Assembly (NCBI GenBank): GCA_963713815.1
Contig: CAVQNH010000026.1
Location: forward strand, 1-64,000
Source: RYN-230 sp963713815
GTDB taxonomy: Bacteria; Actinomycetota; Actinomycetes; Streptosporangiales; Streptosporangiaceae
Direction: 5' to 3'
Length of the DNA: 64,000 nucleotides
In this document: positions 33,590 to 42,330 of the stretch, piece after piece
Numbering within the stretch: position 1 is the first letter of the stretch
Layout of the letters: each line of letters opens with the position of its first letter
Notes under the pieces: model-generated
Databases searched by the model: none
The model's input: only the letters and a program-made list of their open reading frames with translations
What the model was told of the DNA's origin: nothing
Program-made: the position numbers and the translations under genes

Positions 33590-35101
33590 ATGACCGCAGC
33601 CACGTCCAGCGCGGAAACGGCGGGTTATGCCGGGCGTGACGTGTGGGGCGCGTTCATCGGCGGTGCGTTCGTCGAGGCTGGGGGCGCCGAGACGTTCGCG
33701 GTCATGGAGCCGGCCACCGGACGGCAGCTCGCCCGGGTGGTCAGCGGCGGCGCTGACCTGGTGGACCGGGCGGTGGCCGAGGCGCGGCGCGCCTACGGCC
33801 CATGGCGTGAGCTGTCCCCTCGTGAGCGGGGACGGCTGCTGCGCCTGGTGGCCGCGAAGATCCGCGCGCACGTGGAGGAGCTGGCCGAACTCGAGGCCCG
33901 CGAGGTGGGTAAGCCACGCCGTGATGCCCTGCGCTTCGACCTGTCCTACTGCCACGCCGGGTACGACTACTACGCCGGGCTCGCCGACACGCTGCATGGC
34001 GAGATCGTCGACCAGGGCCCCATCGAGGCCAGGGTGATTTACGAGCCCTACGGCGTGGTCGCCGCGATCCTGCCGTTCAACTGGCCGCCGATCCATTTCA
34101 CGAAGAAATGCGCGCCGGCGCTGGCGGCGGGCAACACCGTGGTGGTCAAGCCGGGCGAGCAGGCGCCGCTCACCGTGCTGCGGCTGGTCGAACTCGCGAA
34201 CGAGGTGCTGCCGCCGGGTGTCCTGAACGCCGTTCCCGGCGTTGCGGCCGGCCCGGCCCTGACCGCGCATCCGAAGGTGGAGCGGATCACGTTCACCGGG
34301 GCGACGGTGACCGGGCAGCGGGTGCTGAAGAGCGCCGCGGACAACGTGACGTACGCGACGATGGAGCTGGGCGGCAAGAACGCCCTGATGGTCCTGGCCG
34401 ACGCCGACCTGGACGCCGCGGTCGATGTCGCGCTGGAGGGCATGTTCTACAACCAGGGCGAAGCCTGCACATCGACGGCGCGCATCCTGGTCCATGACTC
34501 GGTCCATGACGACTTCCTGGACCGTTTCGCCCGCGCGACCGCGCGGCTGGTGGTCGGGGACGGGCTGGACCCGGCCACCGACATCGGGGCGATGGTCGAC
34601 GCGGCCCAGCGCGACAAGGTGCTCGCCTACCTGCAGACGGGCCTGGACGAGGGAGCCCGGCTGGTCATGCAGGGCAAGCTGCCCGGGGACGAGCGGCTCA
34701 AGGACGGCTACTGGGTCGCGCCGGTCGTCCTGGCCGACGTCACCCCGGGCATGACACTCGCGCAGGAAGAGATCTTCGGGCCCATCGCGTGCGTGATGCG
34801 CTTCTCGACCGAGGATGAGGCCATCGAGATCTGCAACGGCACGGCGTACGGGCTGACCGCGGCCATCTGCACGACTGATGTGGCGCGGGCCGGCCAGATC
34901 GCGCAGCGGCTGGAGGCCGGCATGGTGTTCGTCAACAACTACATGCGCCGCGCGTTTCTCGGCTCACCGTTCGGGGGCGTCAAAGGCAGCGGTTTCGGCC
35001 GCGAGAACGCGGTGGAGACGCTGCACGAGTTCGTCCGCTCGAAGAACATCCGGTTCCCGTCCGGCCGCGGCCAGATCCCGGTGTGGCCACCCAGGGACTG
35101 A
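33590..35101 (+). CDS. Aldehyde dehydrogenase
   Basis: A 503-residue ALDH different from the one at 239. Motifs: FNWPPIHF (cofactor/oxyanion region), VVKPGEQAP, FTGATVTGQRV, general base in MELGGKNALM (about E259) and catalytic Cys in NQGEACTSTAR (about C293), then EEIFGPIACVM and a C-terminal NNYMRRAFLGSPFGGVKGSG, VETLHEF. Resembles the betaine/aminobutyraldehyde or phenylacetaldehyde groups, not assignable further. It starts at ATG 33590 after TTGGAG and ends exactly where the convergent methyltransferase ends (zero bp gap). Confidence 0.93.
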   Translation: MTAATSSAETAGYAGRDVWGAFIGGAFVEAGGAETFAVMEPATGRQLARVVSGGADLVDRAVAEARRAYGPWRELSPRERGRLLRLVAAKIRAHVEELAELEAREVGKPRRDALRFDLSYCHAGYDYYAGLADTLHGEIVDQGPIEARVIYEPYGVVAAILPFNWPPIHFTKKCAPALAAGNTVVVKPGEQAPLTVLRLVELANEVLPPGVLNAVPGVAAGPALTAHPKVERITFTGATVTGQRVLKSAADNVTYATMELGGKNALMVLADADLDAAVDVALEGMFYNQGEACTSTARILVHDSVHDDFLDRFARATARLVVGDGLDPATDIGAMVDAAQRDKVLAYLQTGLDEGARLVMQGKLPGDERLKDGYWVAPVVLADVTPGMTLAQEEIFGPIACVMRFSTEDEAIEICNGTAYGLTAAICTTDVARAGQIAQRLEAGMVFVNNYMRRAFLGSPFGGVKGSGFGRENAVETLHEFVRSKNIRFPSGRGQIPVWPPRD

Positions 35102-35869
35102 TCAGCCGGGCTGGGCGGTGATGAGCCGGAGCGACCCGGTGAATTCCGGCTGCGTCCTGAGTGCTCCGTAGCGGCGGTCCCAGGCGCCTGAGTCAAGATC
35201 GGCGCGCAGCCGGGCGACGCCCCGCTCGATGGCTGCCTCCTCGACAAAGCCCCACGCGGACTGGGACTGACGCACGGCGGGATCCAGGAACCGCTCGGGC
35301 CGCGCGAAGAACGCCTCGGTAAAGCCATCGACGCAGTCGGCCGGCACCGCGACCGGAGTGACCGTGCTGGTGCCGCCCAGGACCTCCCTGATGTGCTGGA
35401 TCGCCGGGTAGCGCCGCCGCTCGGCGGTGATCAGCTCGGGCACGTAGTCGGCCAGCCAGAGCAGATCGAGGGCATCGCCGTCGAAGGTCAGCACGACCAC
35501 CGGGCCCCGGCTTACCCGGCGCAGTTCCCGCAGCCCCTGGTCGGTGTCGGCCCATTGGTGCACGGTGACCATGGCCATCGCGGCGTCGAAACTGGCATCG
35601 GCGAACGGCAGGTGCTCGGCGGTGGCATCGATCGCCGGCCCCAGGTGCGCCGGCCGCTGTGCGCGCATCGACGCGGACGGCTCGACGGCGGTGACGGCGC
35701 GGTCCTCGGGCTCGTAGGAGCCTGCTCCGGCGCCGACGTTGAGGACGCTCCGCGCCTGGCCGAGCGCGGCGTGGACCAGGGCGGCGATGCGCGGATCGGT
35801 ACGCCGCGCCGCGGCGTAGCCGACGTCTCCCGCGTCATAGTCGAAGTCACCGGCAGTGCGAGCATTCAT
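35102..35869 (-). CDS. Class I SAM-dependent methyltransferase
   Basis: A 255-residue methyltransferase: SAM motif SVLNVGAGAGSYEPE (about residues 41-55), acidic residue TAVEPSA, and post-II FADASFDAAMAMVTVHQW (about 95-112), then LRELRRVSRGPVVVLTF. These match UbiE/Methyltransf_11 folds. ATG 35869 begins MNARTAGDFDYDAGDVGYAAARRTDP, the family-typical start; the frame stays open for over 400 bp upstream but that part is not protein-like. Substrate unknown. Confidence 0.9.
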   Translation of the reverse strand: MNARTAGDFDYDAGDVGYAAARRTDPRIAALVHAALGQARSVLNVGAGAGSYEPEDRAVTAVEPSASMRAQRPAHLGPAIDATAEHLPFADASFDAAMAMVTVHQWADTDQGLRELRRVSRGPVVVLTFDGDALDLLWLADYVPELITAERRRYPAIQHIREVLGGTSTVTPVAVPADCVDGFTEAFFARPERFLDPAVRQSQSAWGFVEEAAIERGVARLRADLDSGAWDRRYGALRTQPEFTGSLRLITAQPG

Positions 35870-35926
35870 GGTTGTGCGTCCCGATTCGGTGTCGTGGGCT
35901 GGCCCAGGCAGGTTACGACAGGCCGT

Positions 35927-36052
35927 ATGCGGACGATGGCAGTGGCCGTCACTCTCCCGGCGCGAAGCTGGCCGCTGGATCGCAGCTGGGACGAGTTCAA
36001 GCAGTGGCGCCGGGTGACGATCCGCGATCAGGCCCACGGGTTCCCGTTCTGA
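35927..36052 (+). CDS. Short open frame, possible gene fragment
   Basis: A 41-residue frame MRTMAVAVTLPARSWPL, DRSWDEFKQWRRVTIRDQ, AHGFPF, between the methyltransferase start and the M24 peptidase. Its ending looks like the C-terminus of a larger protein, but I cannot name the family. No clear ribosome-binding site. Confidence 0.3.
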   Translation: MRTMAVAVTLPARSWPLDRSWDEFKQWRRVTIRDQAHGFPF

Positions 36053-36092
36053 GCAATGGTGCGGATCCGTCCCACCAGCTAACGTCCGTGGT

Positions 36093-36806
36093 GTGGCAGA
36101 GCTGGTGGAAGACGAGGACACGCGGGTCACGCGGCTGCTGGATGCCCAGGCCAAGGCGGCTGAACTGTTCGCCGAGGTGGAGGGGCGCGGCCTGATCGCG
36201 CCGGGCGTCGGTGAGCGGCAGGCCAGCGACGCGATCCGCGATCTGGCCGCGGACATGTTCGGGATCGGGCGCTGGTGGCACAAGCGCATCGTGCGGGCGG
36301 GCCCTAACACCCTGCAGCCCTACGCGGAGAACCCGCCAGACCGCGTGATCGGCGCCGACGACATCGTGTTCTGCGATTTCGGCCCGATCTTCGAGGAATG
36401 GGAGGCGGACTTCGGCCGCACGTTCGTGCTCGGCGACGACCCGGTCAAGCTCGCGATCCGCGACGCGCTGCCGGAGATCTGGGCCGCCGGGCGCGAATGG
36501 TTCGAAACCCACCCGGACATCACCGGCGAGGAGCTGTTCGCGCACGTGGTCGGGCTGAGCGGGCAGGCGGGCTGGGAATTCGGCGGGACCATCGCCGGGC
36601 ACCTGGTGGGGCAGTTCCCGCACGAGAAGATCGCCGGTGACGAGACCGGGAGCTACATCATGCCCGGGTCCGGCGAGCCGATGCGCCGCACCGACCGCAC
36701 GGGCCGGATCTGCCACTGGATCCTCGAAGTCCACCTGGTCGACCGGGACCGCCAGCTCGGCGGGTTCCACGAGGAACTGCTCGACATCGCCGGCACCACT
36801 GGGTAA
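36093..36806 (+). CDS. M24 family metallopeptidase (Xaa-Pro-aminopeptidase-like)
   Basis: A 237-residue pita-bread fold protein, shorter than typical Xaa-Pro aminopeptidases because the N-terminal creatinase domain is absent. Metal ligands likely in VFCDFGPIFEEWEADFGRTF (two Asp, about residues 91-110), the His in GTIAGHLVGQFPH (about 170-182), and the Glu residues in HWILEVHLVD and HEELLDIA near the end. GTG 36093 is used; the product starts MAELVEDEDTRVTRLLDAQ. Cytoplasmic. Could be an aminopeptidase or creatinase-type hydrolase. Confidence 0.85.
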   Translation: MAELVEDEDTRVTRLLDAQAKAAELFAEVEGRGLIAPGVGERQASDAIRDLAADMFGIGRWWHKRIVRAGPNTLQPYAENPPDRVIGADDIVFCDFGPIFEEWEADFGRTFVLGDDPVKLAIRDALPEIWAAGREWFETHPDITGEELFAHVVGLSGQAGWEFGGTIAGHLVGQFPHEKIAGDETGSYIMPGSGEPMRRTDRTGRICHWILEVHLVDRDRQLGGFHEELLDIAGTTG

Positions 36807-36924
36807 CCGGGCCGCCTGGCGCGCTTCGCTAGGCGGCTCCCGCACCTGCTCGGCGGCAAGATCGCTCAGGCGGCTGCGCCCCGATGATGACGTGTCCAGG
36901 CAGAGATGACAAGGAGGTCGGGGC

Positions 36925-37959
36925 ATGCGCTTTTTCGGGAGCTTGGGCACCCGGGTGGACGGGATCGTCGCCTGGGCGGATCGCCTGCAGCGCCGGCATG
37001 GCGTGCTCGGGTTTCCCTATGCGGTGATCAAGAAGTACGGAGACGACGATGGCGGCCGCGAGGCTGCGCTGATGACGTACTACGGCTTCCTCAGCATCTT
37101 CCCGTTGCTGTTGCTCGGTGTAGCGGTCCTGTCGCGGATACTGGCTGATAACCCAGAACTGCGGCAGCGGCTCATCACCGCGATTGTCCCGCCAGCGCTC
37201 CACTCCACGGTCGAGAGTTCGGTGGCTAGCTTGCCGATGTCGACCATCCCGTTCATCGTGGGCCTGATCGGCTTGCTGTTCTCCGGAACCGGCATTGTCT
37301 TCTCAGCCAGCCAGACGCTGAACCATGTGGCGGCGGTCCCGAGGCGTCTTCGTGGTGGGTTCGCGTCCCGGTACGTCCGGGTGTTCGTGGTGCTGGCGGT
37401 GCTGTTGCTGGGGGCACTGGCGGTCGGGGCGCTGACTGTGGTGGTCACGGCGCTGCCTGGCGTGCCGGAAGCGGAACGCGCTGTGGCGGCGCTCGGGTCG
37501 GCCGTGGTCATCTTCTCGGTTTTGCTGTTTAGCACCAGGCTGCTGCTAGCCCGGCCGGCGCCGGTCCGTGCCCTCTGGCCGGCTGCGTTTCTGGGCGCTG
37601 TCGCGGTGACCCTGGTGCTCAATCTGGGCACGGCATTGCTGGCCAGGCTGGTGAGCAAGGCCGGGGCGGTCTACGGGAGCTTCGCCACCGTGGCAGGCAT
37701 GTTCGCCCTGCTCTACCTGGTTAACGAGGTACTGGTCTACGCGGCCGAGATCGCCGCCGTTCGATATGCCGGCCTGTGGCCGCGAGCCCTGGACGTGAAC
37801 CGGCCCACGGCGGCCGACATCCGCGCGATGACCCTGCTCGCCCGCGAGCAAGAACGCATCCCGGCTGCCCGGGTCGAGTTCCACCTTGTTCCCCGCGACG
37901 CGCCCTCAGCCGGGAACGGCTCGCCGGGGCCAGGATCACAGCGATCAGATCATCCCTAG
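36925..37959 (+). CDS. YihY/virulence factor BrkB family membrane protein
   Basis: 344 residues with six to seven membrane segments, among them YYGFLSIFPLLLLGVAVLSR (about 52-71), TIPFIVGLIGLLFSGTGIVF (about 110-129), FVVLAVLLLGALAVGALTVVVTAL, ALGSAVVIFSVLLFSTRLLL, ALWPAAFLGAVAVTLVLNLG and FATVAGMFALLYLVNEVLVY. The sequence order matches YihY/BrkB (formerly called ribonuclease BN) proteins. The C-terminal tail is polar. ATG 36925 has AAGGAGG 8 bases upstream. Function of the family is uncertain; a transport or envelope role is suspected. Confidence 0.88.
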   Translation: MRFFGSLGTRVDGIVAWADRLQRRHGVLGFPYAVIKKYGDDDGGREAALMTYYGFLSIFPLLLLGVAVLSRILADNPELRQRLITAIVPPALHSTVESSVASLPMSTIPFIVGLIGLLFSGTGIVFSASQTLNHVAAVPRRLRGGFASRYVRVFVVLAVLLLGALAVGALTVVVTALPGVPEAERAVAALGSAVVIFSVLLFSTRLLLARPAPVRALWPAAFLGAVAVTLVLNLGTALLARLVSKAGAVYGSFATVAGMFALLYLVNEVLVYAAEIAAVRYAGLWPRALDVNRPTAADIRAMTLLAREQERIPAARVEFHLVPRDAPSAGNGSPGPGSQRSDHP

Positions 37960-37965
37960 AAATAT

Positions 37966-37993
37966 GCGTGTCACGCCATATTGCGTGTCACGC
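37966..37993. promoter_or_regulatory. TetR operator candidate (paired palindromes)
   Basis: GCGTGTCACGC at 37966-37976 and again at 37983-37993, each a palindrome (GCGTG-T-CACGC), with 17 bp between centres. They are 24 bp before the TetR start codon and 7 bp after the YihY stop, a classic autoregulatory position. Confidence 0.65.
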
Positions 37994-38016
37994 ATGTTTA
38001 CGGTTAAGGTTCTGGC

Positions 38017-38640
38017 ATGAACACGTCGCAGGCCGCAGGCCCGGGCCTGCGGGAGCGCAAGAAGCAGCAGACCCGGGAGGCGCTGAGCTGGGCCGCCCTG
38101 CGGCTGGCGGTCGACCGCGGCTTTGACGGCGTGCTCGTCGAGGACATCGCCGCCGAGGCAGGCGTATCGCCCCGCACCTATAACAACTATTTCTCCAGCA
38201 AGGCCGAAGCCATCGCCTGGCGGCACCTTGACCGGGCCCGCCGTACGGCTGACCTGCTACGGGAACGGCCACTGAGTGAGCCGCTGTGGGAATCCATCAC
38301 CAATGCGGTCCTGGCGCAGGTCGGCGGGGAGCGGGCGAGCCCGGAGCCGGAATGGACCGCTGGCGTCCGGCTCATGCTCAGTGAACCGGCTCTGCAGGGC
38401 GAGTACCTGAAAGCCGCCGCGGCCGCCGACCGGGAATGCGCGGTGGCGATCGCCGAGCGGACCGGTACCGACGCCGCCCGGGACATGTACCCGCAACTGG
38501 TCGCCGCCGCGATCGGGGCGGCCATCCAGGTCGCCAATGACCAGTGGCTGCGCGCCGACCCGCCGGTGCCGCTCGCGCCGCTGCTGCGTGACGCGCTGAG
38601 CCAGCTTGCGGCCGGTCTGCCCGCACCGAAGACCAGATAG
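38017..38640 (+). CDS. TetR family transcriptional regulator
   Basis: A 207-residue TetR regulator: HTH KKQQTREALSWAALRLAVDRG then FDGVLVEDIAAEAGVSPRTYNNYFSSKAEAIAW (residues about 12-66). The C-terminal ligand domain (about 80-195) is helical and Ala-rich (AAAADRECAVAIAERTGTD) with a few conserved Trp/Asp. Close upstream is a paired-palindrome operator. Next downstream, on the same strand, is the FAD monooxygenase, its most likely target. Confidence 0.92.
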   Translation: MNTSQAAGPGLRERKKQQTREALSWAALRLAVDRGFDGVLVEDIAAEAGVSPRTYNNYFSSKAEAIAWRHLDRARRTADLLRERPLSEPLWESITNAVLAQVGGERASPEPEWTAGVRLMLSEPALQGEYLKAAAAADRECAVAIAERTGTDAARDMYPQLVAAAIGAAIQVANDQWLRADPPVPLAPLLRDALSQLAAGLPAPKTR

Positions 38641-38726
38641 CTCCACCTCCCCGCCACATCCGGCCCATCCCCGGGCCGCTATACCGCCATGCCCTCGTCC
38701 GGGCGGCGGAGCAAGGAGACGTTGCG

Positions 38727-40298
38727 ATGACAACCAGTGTCGTGATCGCTGGCGGTGGCCCTAACGGGCTGCTGCTGGCCTGCGAGCTTGCGCTGGCCGG
38801 AGTGCACCCGATCGTGCTGGAGCGGCTGCCGGAACGGGCTGCCCAGCCCAAGGCCAATGGGCTGGTCGGCCGCGTCGTGCAGGCGCTGGACTACCGCGGC
38901 CTGTATGAGAGGTTCAGCGGAAGCAGCGCGCCGCCGGTGCCGGCGCCGCGCTTCCAGTTCGGTGCGCTGCCGCTGGAGCTGTCCTCAGTGGACAGCAATG
39001 CCTTGTACACGCTGCCCATCCCGCAGCGCCGGATGGAAGAACTGCTCGAACAGCGCGCGCACGAGCTGGGCGTGCAGATCCGGCGCGGGCATGAACTGAC
39101 CACCGTGAGCCAGGACGGTGCGCAGGTGCGCATCGGCGTGACCGGCCCGCGGGGCCGCTACGAGCTCGCCGCGGAGTTCCTCGTCGGTGCGGACGGGGGG
39201 CACAGCGTGGTGCGCAAGCTCTGCGGCATCGAGTTTCCCGGCATCACCGATCACGGTTTCATCGCCCGCAGCGGACAGGTCTCCATCCACCCTCCGGTTG
39301 CGGTACCGGGCACCGGAGAGCTGGAAGTGGCCGGGGTGGGGCGGTTGCGGCCGGCGACGTTCACCCGCACCGGGAACGGCATGTTCAGCTACGGGATGTT
39401 CCAGCCGGGCCGGTACCGGGTGGCCGTGTACGAGTGGGCACCCTCGCCGCTGGGGGACAGCACATCCATGCCGCTGGATGAGCTGCGGGACGCGGTGCGC
39501 CGGGTGATCGGCGGCGACGTGCCGATGAGCGAGCCGGCAGGCGGCGAGCCCGCGGCACTGCGCAGGTCCACCGGGATCAACTCCCGCCAGGCCGACCGCT
39601 ACCGGCAGGGACGGGTCTTCCTCCTCGGCGATGCCGCGCACGTGCACAGCGGGGTGGGCGGCCCCGGCCTGAACCTGGGCATGCAGGACGCGCTCAACCT
39701 CGGGTGGAAACTGGCGGCCGAGGTCAATGGCTGGGCACCACAGGGCCTGCTCGATACCTACCACAGTGAGCGGCATCCAGTAGGTCAGCGCGTCATCATG
39801 CACACCCGGGCGCAGATGGCCCTGCTGCCGCCCGGCGCGAACATCACTGCCCTGCGGGAGCTGTTCGGGGAGTTGCTGCGTGACACCAGCAATGTGCGGC
39901 ACGTCGCCGACCTGATGGCCGGCGCGGACATCCGCTATGACACGCGCACCAGCGAGCTGCCGCATCCGATGGCCGGCCGCTGGATGCCGGACCTGGTCCT
40001 GCCCGCCGGGAACCAGGCGGCCAGGGTCGCCGAGTTGCTCCACCCGGCCGTGCCCATCCTGCTGGATCTCGCGGGACGCGCCGATCTGGCCGAGACCGCG
40101 AAGGGCTGGATGGACCGGATCAAGGTGATCACCGCGCCCACCGCCGGCCGTCCCGCAGACGCCGTCCTGATCCGCCCGGACGGCTACGTCGCCTGGGCAG
40201 CCGGCCCGGAAACCCCCCGGGCAGCCGACGGCCTCCGGCACACCCTGCAAACCTGGTTCGGCGCCCCAGCCCAGGCTCACATCACTGTGGAGGGCTAG
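38727..40298 (+). CDS. FAD-dependent aromatic monooxygenase (PHBH-fold)
   Basis: A 523-residue class A flavin monooxygenase. FAD motif VVIAGGGPNGLLLACELALAG (about 5-25) and RLPER; the DG motif FLVGADGGHSVVRKLCG (about 152-168); and the GD motif VFLLGDAAHVHSGVGGPGLNLGMQDALNLGWKLA (about 295-328). The C-terminal thioredoxin-like domain of phenol hydroxylases is reduced. Length and order resemble rifampicin/tetracycline-hydroxylase and MhpA-like enzymes; the substrate is unknown. ATG 38727 has AAGGAG 8 bases upstream. Follows the TetR gene by 86 bp and is probably regulated by it; a drug- or aromatic-detoxifying role would fit. Confidence 0.88.
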   Translation: MTTSVVIAGGGPNGLLLACELALAGVHPIVLERLPERAAQPKANGLVGRVVQALDYRGLYERFSGSSAPPVPAPRFQFGALPLELSSVDSNALYTLPIPQRRMEELLEQRAHELGVQIRRGHELTTVSQDGAQVRIGVTGPRGRYELAAEFLVGADGGHSVVRKLCGIEFPGITDHGFIARSGQVSIHPPVAVPGTGELEVAGVGRLRPATFTRTGNGMFSYGMFQPGRYRVAVYEWAPSPLGDSTSMPLDELRDAVRRVIGGDVPMSEPAGGEPAALRRSTGINSRQADRYRQGRVFLLGDAAHVHSGVGGPGLNLGMQDALNLGWKLAAEVNGWAPQGLLDTYHSERHPVGQRVIMHTRAQMALLPPGANITALRELFGELLRDTSNVRHVADLMAGADIRYDTRTSELPHPMAGRWMPDLVLPAGNQAARVAELLHPAVPILLDLAGRADLAETAKGWMDRIKVITAPTAGRPADAVLIRPDGYVAWAAGPETPRAADGLRHTLQTWFGAPAQAHITVEG

Positions 40299-40422
40299 GG
40301 GTAGATCAGTCCCGGTTTCATTGCGCGGCGGACTGCTTCGCCCCCACCCCTGGCGGGTGAGTCGGCCGCACACGCGTGGAGAGACAGTTCTTGTGTGGTG
40401 AGCCGAACCCTGGGAGGTTCAA

Positions 40423-40977
40423 GTGTCGGTGCTGAGCAGAAAACGCGCGGCCGAGGGCGAAGCCACGGGCACACGTGGCCGCAGACAGCAACCGGTGTGG
40501 CTTATCGTCCAGGCCAGGGCAGCGGTGCCGATGGCGAAGACCGCCGGGCTGGCTGCGCGCGATGGCGCCCGGAGTGCCGCGACCTGGGCTGCGCCTCGAG
40601 TCAACGGGGCACGTGCCTGGACCGCGCCGCGCATCGAGCGGGGCGGCCTGGCAATCAAGGACACGGTCGCCCCGAAGATCTACGACATGCTCGTAGTGAC
40701 GGCGCGCCGCGTGGATGTCGGTGCATCCCCCGCGGATGTCACTGCGCCCCGGCGCCGCGGGTCAAGGGTGATGGCCGGAACGGCCGCGCTGGCGGCCGCC
40801 AGCGCGGTCGTGGCCGTCGTGCTCCGGCGCCGTAAGCGTGACGGGACCCTCGGCGAACCCGGGCATGCAGCAGGCGTGGATGCTGACCCACAGGCGGCAC
40901 AAGAGGGCCGGCCGGGCGCCAATCCTGGTGCCACGGGCACGGAACCAGACGCCGGGGGGCAGTCCCCAGCGGCCTGA
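40423..40977 (+). CDS. Actinomycete membrane-anchored protein of unknown function
   Basis: A 184-residue protein. Basic N-terminus, repeated AP/Arg segments (ARDGARSAATWAAPRVNGAR, AWTAPRIERGGLAIKDTVAP, residues about 45-85), one membrane segment VMAGTAALAAASAVVAVVLRRR (about 115-136), and an Asp/Glu/Pro-rich acidic C-terminus. This architecture recalls small actinomycete proteins of the DUF5324 kind but I am not sure of the family. GTG 40423 has GGGAGG 5 bases upstream. Confidence 0.65.
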   Translation: MSVLSRKRAAEGEATGTRGRRQQPVWLIVQARAAVPMAKTAGLAARDGARSAATWAAPRVNGARAWTAPRIERGGLAIKDTVAPKIYDMLVVTARRVDVGASPADVTAPRRRGSRVMAGTAALAAASAVVAVVLRRRKRDGTLGEPGHAAGVDADPQAAQEGRPGANPGATGTEPDAGGQSPAA

Positions 40978-41031
40978 ACGCTGGCATGCCGAGATCCTGA
41001 CCCTGCCTAGTACACGGTGCCTATTACACGG

Positions 41032-42292
41032 TCAGGAGGCTCGGCGGATAAGCCTGCGCGGAGGCAGTGGCTGCACCGCGTCGTCCTCAGGTGCGCCCGC
41101 GGTCATGGCGATGCGCGGCCCGTAGCGGTGTGCGAGCGGGTTGGCGGTCAGGCCGTGCGCGACCACACTGAGCAATATCGTGAAGGTGATCACGGTGACC
41201 GCCGGATCGGCGGCGTGGTTTAGGTCCTCGAGCGCCAGCAGGGCAAATACCACCGAGGCCAGGCCGCGGGGCCCGAACCAGCCGACGAAGGCCACGGCCG
41301 TCCAGCCGAGCCGGCTGCCCGCCAGGGCCAGCGCCACCGGCGCCATCCGGATCACGGTCAGGCTGAGCACCGCGTACAGCACCGTCTGCCAGGTCAGGCT
41401 CTCGAACGCGGGCACGACCGCGATGGCGCCGAACGCCAGCCAGACCAGCAGCGATACCAGGGCGCCTGTCTCCTCGACGTACGGCATCAGCCGCTCGCCG
41501 AGCTCCCCGCCGGTGGCGCCGTAGGCGAGGCCGCCCACGAACGCGGCAATAAAACCATTTCCGTGCACCGCCAGAGCACAGGCATAGGCGCAGATGGCCA
41601 GGGCCAGCACCGCGGAGCCAGCGAATCCGCCGGCGGCCCACTCGTGGCGGCGCGCCACTTTCACGATAAAGCCGCCCGCGCCGCCAACCAGGACGCCGAC
41701 GAGCACGCCCAGCGCGAGTTCCGCCGCGGCCGCGCCTGGACCGACGCTGGCAGCGTGCTCGGCAGTTGCGGCCCCGGCTATCGCCACCAGGACGACCGGC
41801 GTGGCGATCCCATCGTTGAGCCCGCTTTCGACGTTGAGCAGCCGGCGGATCCGCGCCGGGACCGCCGGGTTCACCATCACCCCCGCACCCAGGGCGGCGT
41901 CCGTGGGTGCGAGGGCGGCGCCCACCAGCAGGGCGAGCCAGATACTCATGCCGTTGAAGAGCACGAGTGCGAGCAGGAACCCCAAGCCGATCGTCAGCGG
42001 CAGCCCGATCCCCAGCAGCCGAACGCACAAGCCCATGTCAGTGCGCAGGTCGCGCAACCTGACCCGCGACGCGTCCGAGAACAGCACCAGCACCAGGGTG
42101 ATCTCGGCCAGCGCCTTCACCAGCTCATTGGGAAGGCGCGAAACCCAGCGTGGCCAGCGGCCCGTGGGTCAGCAGCAGGCCGGCCAGTACGAAGATGATC
42201 GGTGCGGTCACGTCGAAGCGTTCCAGCCGTGCGGACAGCGTCCCCCACACGAAAATCACCGCGGCCACGATCGCCAGGTCGGAAGCGCTCAT
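41032..42292 (-). pseudogene. CPA1/NhaP-type Na+/H+ antiporter, one single-base frameshift
   Basis: An antiporter of about 419 residues, broken near residue 54. The first part SASDLAIVAAVIFVWGTLSA ... APIIFVLAGLLLTHGPLATL is in one frame; after an extra G (coding-strand C) in the triplet run at 42130-42132 the second part continues NELVKALAEITLVLVLFSDA in the next frame and keeps the antiporter core ALAPTDAALGAGVM, ESGLNDGIATPVVL (NDG/ND motif), through 11 to 12 TM segments to SVVAHGLTANPLAHRYG. Removing one base restores the family. Exchanges Na+ (or K+) for H+. Overlaps or abuts the SulP gene (39 bp gap), same strand. Confidence 0.85.
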
Positions 42293-42330
42293 CGAGTCCT
42301 GCCTCGGGTCTGGGCGCTCACGGCCTGCCG

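Noticed and set aside
35870..36310. Upstream extension of the methyltransferase frame to 36310
   Set aside because: The extension is antisense to the M24 peptidase gene and the protein-like part begins at ATG 35869.
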